DNA of 41,296 nt from Gammaproteobacteria bacterium (GCA_021773215.1 JAJFKM010000066.1:1-41296), one strand, 5' to 3'; positions 16,354 to 25,698 are shown, counted from the first letter of the stretch. The notes: generated by a model from the letters alone, not told the origin. Numbers and translations are program-made.

Positions 16354-18195
16354 ATGAATGCATCACTAGATAATCCATTCTCAGTTGAAACGCCGGAGTT
16401 AATGAAAGCTGAAGATATAAATGATTTATTTATTCCTTTTGGTGATACATATAAGCTCGAACGAACGAACCATGTCTTTATGCATGGACATCGAGGTTGT
16501 GGAAAAAGCATGATGCTTCGGCGTATGTCTCCAGACTGTCAAGTTTTGGTTAATAACTGTACGTTTAACGAGCTGCCGTTTTTCGGTGTGTATTTATCTA
16601 TAAAAAAAACAGCGCTTGATATTATCGAGTTTAATTTGTTGGAATCTAATGCGTCAGCGACTGTTCTTTCTGAGCATGGTTTGATTATTTATATCATATC
16701 CCATCTTTTTAAATCATTGTCAGAAGAGTCTGGAATTAATTTTTCGGATGAAATAAATAAAGAGATTCATGGTTTTTTGTATGACTTTATTTTTGAGAGA
16801 ATGAAAATATCAGGTTTCCAAGATATAGAAGAACTTGAAAGTGCTCGATTTGAGAAAGGTAATGATATATTAAATCATGGTATAGAAATTATTGATCGGA
16901 TACATCAAAACTATATTGTTTATTTAAAACGTAAATTATCAGGACTTAATAATAATCTTGATTACAATGGTTCTCTTTTTGGGTTCCATGATTTTTTATT
17001 ACCCATATTAGAAAAAACAAGAAGTTTATCATTCATGCCGAGTGGGCCAATCTATATATTGATCGATGATGCTGACAACCTTAATTTAATTCATACTAAA
17101 GTACTAAATACTTGGGTGTCATATAGAACGACTGATATTGTTTCTTTTAAAGTTGCTTCACAGATGAAATATAAAACATACCTTGCTTTAAGTGGAAGAA
17201 GAATAGAGGCTCCTCATGATTTCAGTGAATTTCATATCTCAAAAATATATACAGGTTCAGCTAAGGAAAAATACCCGGAATGGGTAAGTGATGTGATTAG
17301 AAAGAGACTAGAATCATATAAAGAAAAAAATAGAATTGATATTAATACTGACCCAAATTTGTTTTTCCCTGAAGATGATAAACAAGAATCAGAAATAAAA
17401 AAAATAGCTGAAGAAATAAAGTTAGCTTGGGAAGAAGAGAAGGGTAAAGGATATAGAGCAAATGATGATGCATACAGGTATGCACGGCCTGAGTATATAA
17501 CTCGTTTAGGCGGGAGTTCAAAGCAATCGTCTAACTATAAATATGCAGGCCTTAAACAGCTTGTTCATATATCGTCAGGAATTATTAGACATTTTTTAGA
17601 GCCGGCATCAAAGATGTATGCATTAGAGAGAAAAAATAATGATGTTCAATCAATTTCACCAGGCATACAAGATAAGGTTATTAGAGAAGAATCAGATCAC
17701 CTTTTGTTTTCTGAATTTGATCGCAGAATAGAAGATATAAACAATGAAGTTTCAGATTCAGATGATGTACGTCAGAATAACTTGAGATGTATGCATAAAT
17801 TGAGAAATTTGATATCTACAATGGGGGGCTTGTTTGGACATTTGTTACGTGATGAAAGAAGGTCTGAAAGAAAATATTTCTCATTTGCTATATCTGATTT
17901 AGAAAATCTGACAGGTGAACTTAGTAGTGTTCTTAAGATTGGAGTTGAAGAAGGCTATTTTTATGAGAGCTATATAGGTAATAAGGAAGGCTCAGGGAGA
18001 ACTAAGCTTTATGTTTTAACACGACGTTTAGCTCCATCCTTTAAGCTAGACCCTATGGGCTTTTCTTCATATAAATTTGTTACCTGCAAATTTTTACTTG
18101 AGGCAACTAATAGACCAAAAGCTACGTTAAGCACTTTAAAATCAAAAAATATCGATGAAGTTTTAGAAGAAAGTCAATTGTCTTTAGATATGTGA
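16354..18195 (+). CDS. ORC/CDC6-like P-loop ATPase
   Basis: A 613-aa P-loop NTPase. Walker A is GHRGCGKS (45-52, Lys51), preceded by FGDTYKLERTNHVFMHG. Walker B is ILIDDADNL (235-243), and a sensor-like strand follows (KTYLALSGRR, about 269-278). GHRGxGKSMMLRRMS resembles the group annotated as ORC-CDC6 family AAA ATPases, which is a family-level judgement. Between the Walker motifs is a long helical insert; residues 340-385 are charged and probably coiled. The C-terminal third (about 480-600) may hold a winged helix. AAGGA precedes the ATG. Its end overlaps the next gene. Inferred role: DNA-binding sensor or motor of the four-gene system. Confidence 0.82.
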   Translation: MNASLDNPFSVETPELMKAEDINDLFIPFGDTYKLERTNHVFMHGHRGCGKSMMLRRMSPDCQVLVNNCTFNELPFFGVYLSIKKTALDIIEFNLLESNASATVLSEHGLIIYIISHLFKSLSEESGINFSDEINKEIHGFLYDFIFERMKISGFQDIEELESARFEKGNDILNHGIEIIDRIHQNYIVYLKRKLSGLNNNLDYNGSLFGFHDFLLPILEKTRSLSFMPSGPIYILIDDADNLNLIHTKVLNTWVSYRTTDIVSFKVASQMKYKTYLALSGRRIEAPHDFSEFHISKIYTGSAKEKYPEWVSDVIRKRLESYKEKNRIDINTDPNLFFPEDDKQESEIKKIAEEIKLAWEEEKGKGYRANDDAYRYARPEYITRLGGSSKQSSNYKYAGLKQLVHISSGIIRHFLEPASKMYALERKNNDVQSISPGIQDKVIREESDHLLFSEFDRRIEDINNEVSDSDDVRQNNLRCMHKLRNLISTMGGLFGHLLRDERRSERKYFSFAISDLENLTGELSSVLKIGVEEGYFYESYIGNKEGSGRTKLYVLTRRLAPSFKLDPMGFSSYKFVTCKFLLEATNRPKATLSTLKSKNIDEVLEESQLSLDM

Positions 18196-19175
18196 ATGTC
18201 ATGAAAATATTAATGGATAATTTACCTAAAGAATTAGAATCCACACCTGAGATACTATTTTGCTCAACTAGTTTTGAAAAAAGATGGTGTTCTGTTGCAT
18301 TAAAATTAGCTGGCATCTCTAATGAGATTAAATTAGTGATAGTAAGACAGTCAGGTGACTTCAGTGAAGTTGATGCTGAAGTAGATAAATTAAAAGAATA
18401 TTATTCAGGCGCAGAAATTTATCCATTACTAAATAACTCAACTAAAGATATTTTTAATATTATTAATGAGCGATACGTTAAAAAGATAAAATCAGTTAGT
18501 GGTTATGCATTAATAGATATCACAACAATGTCGCATGAATACCTCCTTATTTTATTAAAAATACTTTACGATAATAAACTAACCGAAAAAGTAAAACTTA
18601 TATATACAGGAGCAGAAGAATATAGCTTTAATACTCCGAAAGAAGAAAAATGGTTAAGTAAAGGAGTCCGTGATATACGCTCTATACTTGGTTACCCCGG
18701 ATATATGTTACCTTCACGAAAGTCCCATTTAATATTATTAGTTGGATTTGAATATGAACGAGCGCAACAAATTATTTTAGAATATGAGCCGGCAGTAATA
18801 TCTTTAGGATTAGGAGCTGAGACAAAATCTTATAGTACACAACACCATCAGACTAACAGAATTTTCTTTGAGAAAATTATGGAATTTGTGGAATCTTTTA
18901 GCGGTAGTAGAGACTATGTGCATTCTTTTGAGTTTTCTTGTGTATCGCCTACTGAAACAGAGCGTAAAATAACTGAACAAATAGCATTGTATGAAAACTA
19001 TAATTCGGTTTTATATCCTATGAATACTAAAGTGTCTAGTATAGCTGCGGCTATAGTTGGTATTAAAAATGAGGGAGTTCAACTTTGTTATGCAGAGCCG
19101 GTAGAATATAATTATGAAGGTTATTCTACTCCGGGGAACTCTGTAACTATTTTTGAATTTGATGGGGTGTTCTGA
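18192..19175 (+). CDS. Unrecognised 327-aa protein with a two-fold alpha/beta repeat
   Basis: I do not recognise this family. The chain seems to repeat an alpha/beta unit. ILFCSTSFEKRW (about 22-33) with DITTMSHEYLLILLKIL and KLIYTGAEEY in the first half parallels LILLVGFEYERA with MNTKVSSIAAAIVG and QLCYAEPVEY in the second half. Strand-helix alternation suggests two Rossmann-like lobes, which would suit binding a nucleotide or nucleotide signal. GTG at 18192 overlaps the ATPase stop (GTGA); ATG 18201 is the alternative start. It is surely co-translated with the ATPase. No catalytic motif or membrane segment is seen. It is the last gene of the compact set. Confidence 0.7.
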   Translation: MNVMKILMDNLPKELESTPEILFCSTSFEKRWCSVALKLAGISNEIKLVIVRQSGDFSEVDAEVDKLKEYYSGAEIYPLLNNSTKDIFNIINERYVKKIKSVSGYALIDITTMSHEYLLILLKILYDNKLTEKVKLIYTGAEEYSFNTPKEEKWLSKGVRDIRSILGYPGYMLPSRKSHLILLVGFEYERAQQIILEYEPAVISLGLGAETKSYSTQHHQTNRIFFEKIMEFVESFSGSRDYVHSFEFSCVSPTETERKITEQIALYENYNSVLYPMNTKVSSIAAAIVGIKNEGVQLCYAEPVEYNYEGYSTPGNSVTIFEFDGVF

Positions 19176-19503
19176 AATTTGGAATATTAAGGACAGACCT
19201 CTTTAATTGTTTATATAATTAAAGGTGCCGCGGGGTGATTTAAAATTTATAATTAAAGGAGACAGACCAGATTTATTTAACTATCTCATAGCTATAATAA
19301 TTCTGTCCCCTTTATTATTGATTCATCTTCGTCGAAGATCAAAAGCATCAGAATGCTGACACGATTTTACAGATTACACCTCAACAATGTATGCTCCACT
19401 TTAAAAAATATGTAGAACTTAGTAATTCCACAATAAAATAAATATTTCATTTAATATAGTCTCTCATCACTATTAAAATAATTAGCAATACAAATAAAAG
19501 ATT
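19176..19503. other. 328-bp gap with GGGGACAGA-type repeats
   Basis: No ORF. It contains repeat family B cores at 19191-19200 (GGACAGACCT), 19255-19269 (AAAGGAGACAGACCA) and, inverted, 19301-19316 (complement of AATAAAGGGGACAGAA). It also has a short TTAATT...AATTAA palindrome between the first two and a TCTTCG/CGAAGA hairpin near 19326-19338. The last 130 bases are plain AT-rich DNA that presumably holds the promoter of the NACHT gene. The repeats separate that gene from the four-gene set. Confidence 0.6.
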
Positions 19504-22500
19504 ATGGAAATTAGAACGGCATTTTCAATAATTATTTTAATGTTTCCAATTGGGTTGTCAGCAAGTGATTACACTAAATGGTACATCAAGTCACGTTGGA
19601 ATATCTTAAATGCAGATGAAGTGGTTGTTTCGCTTTTGTTGTTTGATGAAGATATTAAGGAAAAGTCATGGAGTCATGGTTCTCTTTATAGGTTAAAGAA
19701 TAAAAGAACAAGTATGGGAGAACTTATTCAGTTTAAAGCTGAAAGCATGAAGTATATAAAACAGGAATATACGAAAAAGAAACCGTTGGTTAAGAAATAT
19801 TATTTTAAAAGAATAGATAGCAGGAGGCGAGAACACACTGTTGTTTTTAGAATAACAAGAAAGGCTTTCGCAAAGAAAAATGACCAATCTAAGTATAGAG
19901 GCCGTTATATTAATGAAACTGTTAGTATTATATTCCCTGCAATAATAAGTGTGCCAGCTACAGTCAAAGAACATATAGTTGCAAGTGATAATCAGGCCGT
20001 TTTATCGACCGAGATCGTTAATTCTAAAATCACAATCAAAGAGGGTGAGCTAGACGATGTTAAACCCGAACATACAATAGAAATAAAGGCTGAAGATTTA
20101 CAACTCCAAGAGTTGGGAGAAGCATCCTCGCCAGTTTCACCAAAACATATCGCTGTAAAATCAAACGTTGTTAAAATCGGAATTGAAGGTCAGGTAGGGT
20201 CGCAAGATATATATTCTCCAGAAAACAATGAGGTAAGCAAGAATGCCTTACCTAGTGAGGCGAGTAAAAATATTACTCATGATGAAAGCACGATTGAGAG
20301 CTCCTTCTTAAAGAATGTAATCAATTATATATTTGGTTTTATAGTTTTTGTTTTAGCCATTCTATTCACTCCAGTTAGAAAGCCATTCATAGAAGTCATC
20401 ACTAAATTATCATTTTTTATCCCAGGGACTTCAGCGTTTTATATTAAAAAATATAAAAAATGGTTTTTAAATAGACAAGAAAAAACAATGTTTCGAGCCC
20501 CATTTACTGGACATTGGCATGATATAGAGACTACTTTTGTAGAACCGCGTCTGACAAATATTGATAGCTTCAGTGATGATATATCAATTAATGAACTAAT
20601 TAACAATGACAGCAAGGTATTAACACGAAAAACATATGTAGTATGTGGTGGGCCGGGATATGGAAAAAGTTCGCTTTTGTTACGACTTGCCTTATCGATA
20701 AATCAAACAAAAAAACAATCAATGGCAATTTATTGTAATGCAAATCAGCTTGCGAAAAATTGTCATAATAAAAATAGTGATATAGCTATCACAAGATCTA
20801 TTGAAATTGATTTGATTACCAGCAAAGTTCATGAAGCAGAAAAGCTAATTAAATATTTACCAGAAACTGGACAACTATATCTATTTATAGATGGATTAGA
20901 TGAAGTTGATTTAGATATATTTAATGAATTTATTAAAGCACTGAAGTCATTTCAAGTAAAAAATGAATTAGTAAGGATATTGTTTTCTTCAAGAAAGAGT
21001 TTTTGTCAAACATATGCTAGTACACTTGAGACTATTGGTGTTGGTGTGAATAATATAGTAACGATTGGTGGTTATGATTATGAGGATATTTTTAAAATTC
21101 TTGAATGCTCATACGATGTAAAAGACGTTAATAAATTCAATGAAATTACCATATTTGACTACGCTGCTTCACATCCAAAGATGTTTGATTGGCTTAATAG
21201 TTGTCCTTTACTTATTCATGCGCTTGGTTATTTATATTATGACGTGAAGAATAATAAAACATCAACACTTCCTCAGACATTACCCGAATTTTTTTCACAA
21301 GCAATTGAAAAACTGTTAGGTAATTGGGCTATTGAAAAAGGAAACCCTCACGAATGGATCAAAGATAATTCTAGTGGTGAAAAATTACCAATGAATAAAG
21401 ACACAGATCCAAATACATACCTTATGCCTTTATTTTCTAAATTAGCCTTTGAAGTAGATAACAATTCTGAAGATGGTTTAATAACTAAGACCATGTTTGA
21501 TCAAGTAACAGAACAATGTGGTTTAATAATCACAAAAGGAATTTCTGCAGCTGCAGATAATACAGGGATTTTGTTGGTAGATGGTGATAAAGCAAAGTTT
21601 GTCCATGCAACATTCAAAGAGTACTGCCTTGCTCAATATTATATTATTAATAACTCTCCCGTTGACGATATATTGAGACGATTCACTGGTGTTAAGGAGA
21701 ACATGGACTGGGTTTGTATTTTTATAATGGCCTATGCAAAAGAGGTTAATACACAAATTGTTGAATATAAATTTAAAGAAGAGTTGTTCAACGAATTATG
21801 TCAAAAAAATCAGAATAGACAGATATGCCAAATAATTGCATATGCAGGTTATTATAATTCATCGGCTGAAAATATATTATTTTCGCTAAAAGATTTAGAA
21901 ACACTGGCGGAAATAATGATGTCTAATGTGGAAGAAGCAAAAAAAATAGCTAGAAAAAGGATATTAGAAATTATAGATGACAATCCAATTACACCTTCTA
22001 TATATAATATACTACTCGGAACATGCGATATTGAACTCTTTAATATAGGACTCTCAGAGTTATGTTCAGTTCCTGGTTTGAACAAAAATAAATTTTATGA
22101 AATAACAAAAGAGAATCCTCTTTATACACTTAATAATTTGCATCAGTACATAGATTCTACTATCAAAAAATTAAATACAGAAGGTAACATTCATTCATCA
22201 AATGATAGTGTTTTGCAAGAAAAAATATCTTACTGCTCAAAGAATATGCAATACATTTTTGAACATGATCCGGCTTTAACGAAAATATATGCTCAGCAAT
22301 TGATATATAAATTAGAAGGTTATCTCAAATCGTATCATTCACGAACTAACAATGAAATTATATTTAATGAAGAGGACTTCTTAAGAGATTTAAATAAATT
22401 TTTGACTTTCTTTTCCATTAAATCAGCTATCCACAGCATTAACAAATGTGATTATTTTCTACAAGATGAAAGAGGCTATGATGATTTAGATATGAGGGCG

Positions 22501-22878
22501 CAAGAAAAAATATTTGTAGATGCATCAACTGATTTTGTGAAATTTTGGTGTTCGTTAAAGACAATTTATACAAATATTATAAATCAAAATAGCATGGGCA
22601 AGGATAGAAGTAGTCTTAATATCTTATTAGGTAAAAGTCACGATATAGTGTTTAGTGTCTTTTTATCGATCAATGTAAAACCCCTAGCACGCTGGTTTGC
22701 TAAAATGTACACTGATGAAATATTTCGAAATCATTTTGATATTCAGGTGTTGTGTGGGAGTAACCAAAAAATAACAATAAGCAGCCTTGAGAAGTACGTT
22801 GATTCTTCAGATGAAATGTTATTGAATTTCCATAATAATTTAAAAAGGGTAATAGAAACTAAATATCCGTGGAGCTAA
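19504..22878 (+). CDS. Membrane-anchored NACHT NTPase with extracytoplasmic N-terminal domain
   Basis: A 1124-aa protein. Residues 1-20 form a signal peptide (FSIIILMFPIGLSA, cleavage likely before Ser21). Residues 21-268 are a polar, partly basic domain, predicted outside the membrane. One transmembrane helix spans about 273-289 (INYIFGFIVFVLAILF). The NACHT NTPase follows: Walker A CGGPGYGKSS (381-390, Lys388), Walker B LYLFIDGLDE (458-467), FSSRKSF (sensor 1, about 494-500) and the NACHT-associated winged-helix motif FVHATFKEYCLAQYY. The C-terminal part (about 750-1124) is helical with no known repeat. NACHT proteins act as anti-phage STAND sensors in bacteria. A secreted N-terminus is unusual. 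The ribosome-binding site is weak, and a terminator follows. Confidence 0.85.
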   Translation: MEIRTAFSIIILMFPIGLSASDYTKWYIKSRWNILNADEVVVSLLLFDEDIKEKSWSHGSLYRLKNKRTSMGELIQFKAESMKYIKQEYTKKKPLVKKYYFKRIDSRRREHTVVFRITRKAFAKKNDQSKYRGRYINETVSIIFPAIISVPATVKEHIVASDNQAVLSTEIVNSKITIKEGELDDVKPEHTIEIKAEDLQLQELGEASSPVSPKHIAVKSNVVKIGIEGQVGSQDIYSPENNEVSKNALPSEASKNITHDESTIESSFLKNVINYIFGFIVFVLAILFTPVRKPFIEVITKLSFFIPGTSAFYIKKYKKWFLNRQEKTMFRAPFTGHWHDIETTFVEPRLTNIDSFSDDISINELINNDSKVLTRKTYVVCGGPGYGKSSLLLRLALSINQTKKQSMAIYCNANQLAKNCHNKNSDIAITRSIEIDLITSKVHEAEKLIKYLPETGQLYLFIDGLDEVDLDIFNEFIKALKSFQVKNELVRILFSSRKSFCQTYASTLETIGVGVNNIVTIGGYDYEDIFKILECSYDVKDVNKFNEITIFDYAASHPKMFDWLNSCPLLIHALGYLYYDVKNNKTSTLPQTLPEFFSQAIEKLLGNWAIEKGNPHEWIKDNSSGEKLPMNKDTDPNTYLMPLFSKLAFEVDNNSEDGLITKTMFDQVTEQCGLIITKGISAAADNTGILLVDGDKAKFVHATFKEYCLAQYYIINNSPVDDILRRFTGVKENMDWVCIFIMAYAKEVNTQIVEYKFKEELFNELCQKNQNRQICQIIAYAGYYNSSAENILFSLKDLETLAEIMMSNVEEAKKIARKRILEIIDDNPITPSIYNILLGTCDIELFNIGLSELCSVPGLNKNKFYEITKENPLYTLNNLHQYIDSTIKKLNTEGNIHSSNDSVLQEKISYCSKNMQYIFEHDPALTKIYAQQLIYKLEGYLKSYHSRTNNEIIFNEEDFLRDLNKFLTFFSIKSAIHSINKCDYFLQDERGYDDLDMRAQEKIFVDASTDFVKFWCSLKTIYTNIINQNSMGKDRSSLNILLGKSHDIVFSVFLSINVKPLARWFAKMYTDEIFRNHFDIQVLCGSNQKITISSLEKYVDSSDEMLLNFHNNLKRVIETKYPWS

Positions 22879-22885
22879 CGGGAAC

Positions 22886-22904
22886 AAAGGGGACGCTTCC
22901 CTTT
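22886..22904 (+). repeat. Repeat family A copy 1
   Basis: AAAGGGGACGCTTCCCTTT, 8 nt after the NACHT stop. The same imperfect palindrome occurs at 34037, 35568 and 37338. Confidence 0.6.
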
Positions 22905-22919
22905 GATTTTTAAATTAAA

Positions 22920-22962
22920 GGAGCCGGAGTGATTTTTAATTAACCACTCCGGCTCTATTTTT
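22920..22962 (+). terminator. Rho-independent terminator after the NACHT gene
   Basis: GAGCCGGAGTG (22921-22931) and CACTCCGGCTC (22945-22955) form an 11-bp stem with an AT-rich loop, followed by TATTTTT. It closes the AT-rich island before the ABC exporter. Confidence 0.8.
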
Positions 22963-23077
22963 CAAGCTGAACGACCATTTCTCCTGTTGTATAGCATGTA
23001 TCTTGCGATCCTATGGATTAAGTTTGCATCTCTGATTCAGATTCCCCTTAACATCGTTATACCGTTACACTTGCCTT

Positions 23078-24910
23078 ATGAAAACAACATCAATAATTGC
23101 GGGAGATGCGCCTCCTCTTTCTCGTTCGCCATGGCGCTTTGCACTGTATTTTTATCTTAAAGCACGCTATGCATTACTGGCGATTTTTGTGTTTGAAGCA
23201 GCGCAGGCGGCTTGTACCATCTTGCTACCCTATGCCATCAAAGAAATTATCGATGCAGTGAACCTGGCGAATGAAACGGGGGTGGCTATCTTCACTGCCA
23301 CCCAGGACGGACTGCTATTGTTTGCATTGCTGAATCTGGGGATTGTACTTTTCAGTCGGGCAAGTGGGGCTGTGCTGGTGATGACGGGGCCGCGCTTGCG
23401 CGCCGAGATCCGTATGTCTTTGTTTAGTTATTTGCAGCATCATTCGCATCGTTATTTCATTTCACATTTTGCCGGTTCCTTGGCGAGTCGTATCGCAGAG
23501 GTTTCGATGAGCAGCATGCATGCGTTGTGGACGATCACGTTTGATTTCTATCCATTGATCATCAAGTCTTTGGTGGCGTTGATAATTCTGTTCAATGTCA
23601 GTGGCGACTTGGCCTTGGTGTTAAGTCTGTGGTTGGGGATTTATATCTTTGTGTCTTATCTGTTGGCGAAGCGTTGTCGGGTGTATGCGCAGGATTTTGC
23701 CGCTGCCCGTTCATTAGTCACCGGCAAGGTGGTTGATTCGGTGACCAACGTGATGAATGCCAAGATGTTTGCGCGCCGCCAGTTTGAGGAGGATTATCTG
23801 ACCGACTACCTGAATCATGAAGTTAAACAAGCCGTGCGTACTTTCTGGTATATGGAAAAGCTACGCTGGTTCCAGTTTCTAGCTGCGATGGTCTTAATGA
23901 TTGGGATGGTCAGTTATGCCTTGAAGGTTTGGTCGGAAGGGAATATGACGGTGGGGGAATTCTCTATGGTTGCGGGATTAGCGATCATGTTGATCGAGGC
24001 AGCGCGGGGTTTGAGTCGAAGTTTTCTCGAATTTTTTGAATACCTCGGTAATATCAGTGATGGGGTTTCAGTTTTTATTCAACCGCACGAGATCGTCGAT
24101 AGTCCTGATGCGCCGATATTGGAAGTGGGACGGGGTGAAATTACCTTTAACAATGTTTCTTTCACTTATCATGAAGGTTTGCAGGTTTTTAAAAATTTGA
24201 ATGTCACTATTGAGCCGAAGCAGCAGCTTGGGCTGGTGGGGTTTTCCGGCTCAGGTAAGTCGTCATTTGTAAATTTGATTCTGCGTCTGTTTGAATGCCA
24301 GGAGGGTACGATCAGTATCGATGAGCAGAATATTCTTAATGTCACTCAGGATAGTCTACGTGAGAATATATCGATGATTCCTCAGGAACCGCAGTTGTTT
24401 CATCGCTCTTTAATGGAAAATATTCGTTATGGTCGGCTAGATGCCACTGATGACGAGGTAATCGAGGCGGCGAAAAAAGCGCATGCTCATGATTTTATTC
24501 TACAGACGGAAGAGCGCTACGAGTCCTTAGTAGGGGAACGCGGGGTGAAGCTTTCCGGCGGGCAAAGACAACGTATTTCGATTGCTCGTGCGATCCTGAA
24601 GGATGCGCCGATTCTGATTTTGGATGAAGCGACTTCAGCGCTTGATTCTGTTACCGAGAAAAAAATACAACAAGGTCTGGATAACTTGATGAGAGGTAGA
24701 ACAGTTGTTGTAATTGCACACCGTTTATCGACAATATCGCATATGGATCGTATTTTGGTGTTTGATCAGGGTGAGGTTATCGAAGATGGTAGTCACCAAC
24801 AGTTGTTAAGCAAAGCTGGCCATTATGCCCATATGTGGAACATGCAGGCGGGCGGATTTTTGCCGGAAAAGGATGAGATTAAAGAACAGGAAGATGAATT
24901 CATGGTGTAG
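23078..24910 (+). CDS. ABC exporter, fused transmembrane and ATPase domains
   Basis: A 610-aa half-transporter of the MsbA/multidrug type that probably works as an inner-membrane homodimer exporting a lipid or hydrophobic compound. Residues 20-320 hold about six transmembrane helices (for example 32-52, 79-103, 161-181, 266-282). The nucleotide-binding domain has Walker A GFSGSGKSS (388-396), the Q-loop IPQEPQLF, the signature LSGGQRQR, Walker B ILILDEA and the H-loop IAHRLST. Base composition returns to that of the core genome here. There is no clear ribosome-binding site before ATG 23078 and no partner gene. The substrate cannot be told from the sequence. Confidence 0.9.
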   Translation: MKTTSIIAGDAPPLSRSPWRFALYFYLKARYALLAIFVFEAAQAACTILLPYAIKEIIDAVNLANETGVAIFTATQDGLLLFALLNLGIVLFSRASGAVLVMTGPRLRAEIRMSLFSYLQHHSHRYFISHFAGSLASRIAEVSMSSMHALWTITFDFYPLIIKSLVALIILFNVSGDLALVLSLWLGIYIFVSYLLAKRCRVYAQDFAAARSLVTGKVVDSVTNVMNAKMFARRQFEEDYLTDYLNHEVKQAVRTFWYMEKLRWFQFLAAMVLMIGMVSYALKVWSEGNMTVGEFSMVAGLAIMLIEAARGLSRSFLEFFEYLGNISDGVSVFIQPHEIVDSPDAPILEVGRGEITFNNVSFTYHEGLQVFKNLNVTIEPKQQLGLVGFSGSGKSSFVNLILRLFECQEGTISIDEQNILNVTQDSLRENISMIPQEPQLFHRSLMENIRYGRLDATDDEVIEAAKKAHAHDFILQTEERYESLVGERGVKLSGGQRQRISIARAILKDAPILILDEATSALDSVTEKKIQQGLDNLMRGRTVVVIAHRLSTISHMDRILVFDQGEVIEDGSHQQLLSKAGHYAHMWNMQAGGFLPEKDEIKEQEDEFMV

Positions 24911-24975
24911 GAGTTACGGGGCCAGGTCTTCGGTACCAACAGTAGGCGCTTTAGGCGACTGCTCCCGGCGTTACT

Positions 24976-25040
24976 CTACCTCCTGCATGGCCCAGGCCAG
25001 CTTCTCGACCTCACGGTCTCACCTTCTCCATGCAGTCGTG
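24976..25040 (-). repeat. Repeat family C, inverted copies
   Basis: CTACCTCCTGCATGG (24976-24990) and CCATGCAGTCGTG (25028-25040) are the reverse complements of the two blocks found in the metZ leader at 1358-1383, here in wider spacing. They lie between the convergent ABC exporter and zinc-ribbon genes. Confidence 0.5.
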
Positions 25041-25053
25041 CCTTTTGATTCAT

Positions 25054-25545
25054 TTAAAAAATGAAACCAATTCCGTAACCCATCCTTAACCCACGCATAT
25101 AAGCACCGCGTAAGGCATCCTGGAGTACGAACTTATCAAGTCGTTTACTTTGTTCTTTTGCTGCTTCATGTTGATGGTCAATACGTTTATTTGCTCGTTC
25201 ATTCATAAAACACATTGTTGCAAGTTCATTCGAATCTATCCAAAGCACAGAACACTGGCCACAACAATCGATCATCACATCATTCGAACCCATATATCCA
25301 TAATTTTCCATCAGTGAATTACAGCCCGGGCAATTAACATTGCCACCTTTATCCTCAACCGGATCGATATCCGACTCAAATGAGATATCTTGATTCAACT
25401 CCTTTGCCATTTCGGTGAGTAATTTCATTAATGACGTTTGTTTTATCAGGACACCATCACAATCAGCACAATGCAGCAGGGGTACTTCATGAAAATCACC
25501 CTCTACTAGTTTATGGTCATCGCGTGGACATTTCTTTTCGGTCAT
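25054..25545 (-). CDS. zf-TFIIB-type zinc-ribbon protein
   Basis: A 163-aa cytoplasmic protein with two zinc-ribbon units. The second is complete (CPGC at 72-75, then DCCGQC at 93-98 followed by LWIDSNEL), matching the zf-TFIIB family. The first is degenerate: CPRD at 6-9, where Asp9 replaces the expected second cysteine, then CADC at 26-29 and GVLI. The C-terminal third is charged (NKRIDHQHEAAKEQSKRLDKF), probably helical, and ends in a glycine-rich GYGIGFIF tail. It is convergent with the ABC exporter. Function is unknown; such proteins are often annotated only by the zinc ribbon. Confidence 0.8.
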   Translation of the reverse strand: MTEKKCPRDDHKLVEGDFHEVPLLHCADCDGVLIKQTSLMKLLTEMAKELNQDISFESDIDPVEDKGGNVNCPGCNSLMENYGYMGSNDVMIDCCGQCSVLWIDSNELATMCFMNERANKRIDHQHEAAKEQSKRLDKFVLQDALRGAYMRGLRMGYGIGFIF

Positions 25546-25568
25546 AGCAACAGTATCCTATAATAATA

Positions 25569-25645
25569 GGGACAGGTCGATACAGACGTCGTTGGCTCTA
25601 CCTCCTGAAAAATTAAAGAAATTTAAGGTGGTAGACCCCTTTATT
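25569..25645. repeat. Paired repeat family B cores, facing each other, with family C fragment
   Basis: GGGACAGGTC at 25569-25578 and, inverted, GTAGACCCCTTTATT at 25631-25645 bracket a family C fragment CTCTACCTCCTG (25596-25607). All sit in the divergent gap between the zinc-ribbon gene and the phosphoesterase gene. Confidence 0.5.
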
Positions 25646-25698
25646 CTTTGTAGATAGATAAATATAATTAATTTAAAAGCAAAACACTCATAATAATA

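Noticed and set aside
19191-19316. CRISPR-like repeats in the gap before the NACHT gene
   Set aside because: Copies are few, unequal in spacing and in both orientations, with no cas gene; a dispersed repeat family explains them better.
12826-23077. Integrated prophage or integrative element
   Set aside because: No integrase, structural phage gene, relaxase, tRNA or clear direct-repeat ends in or around the AT-rich block.
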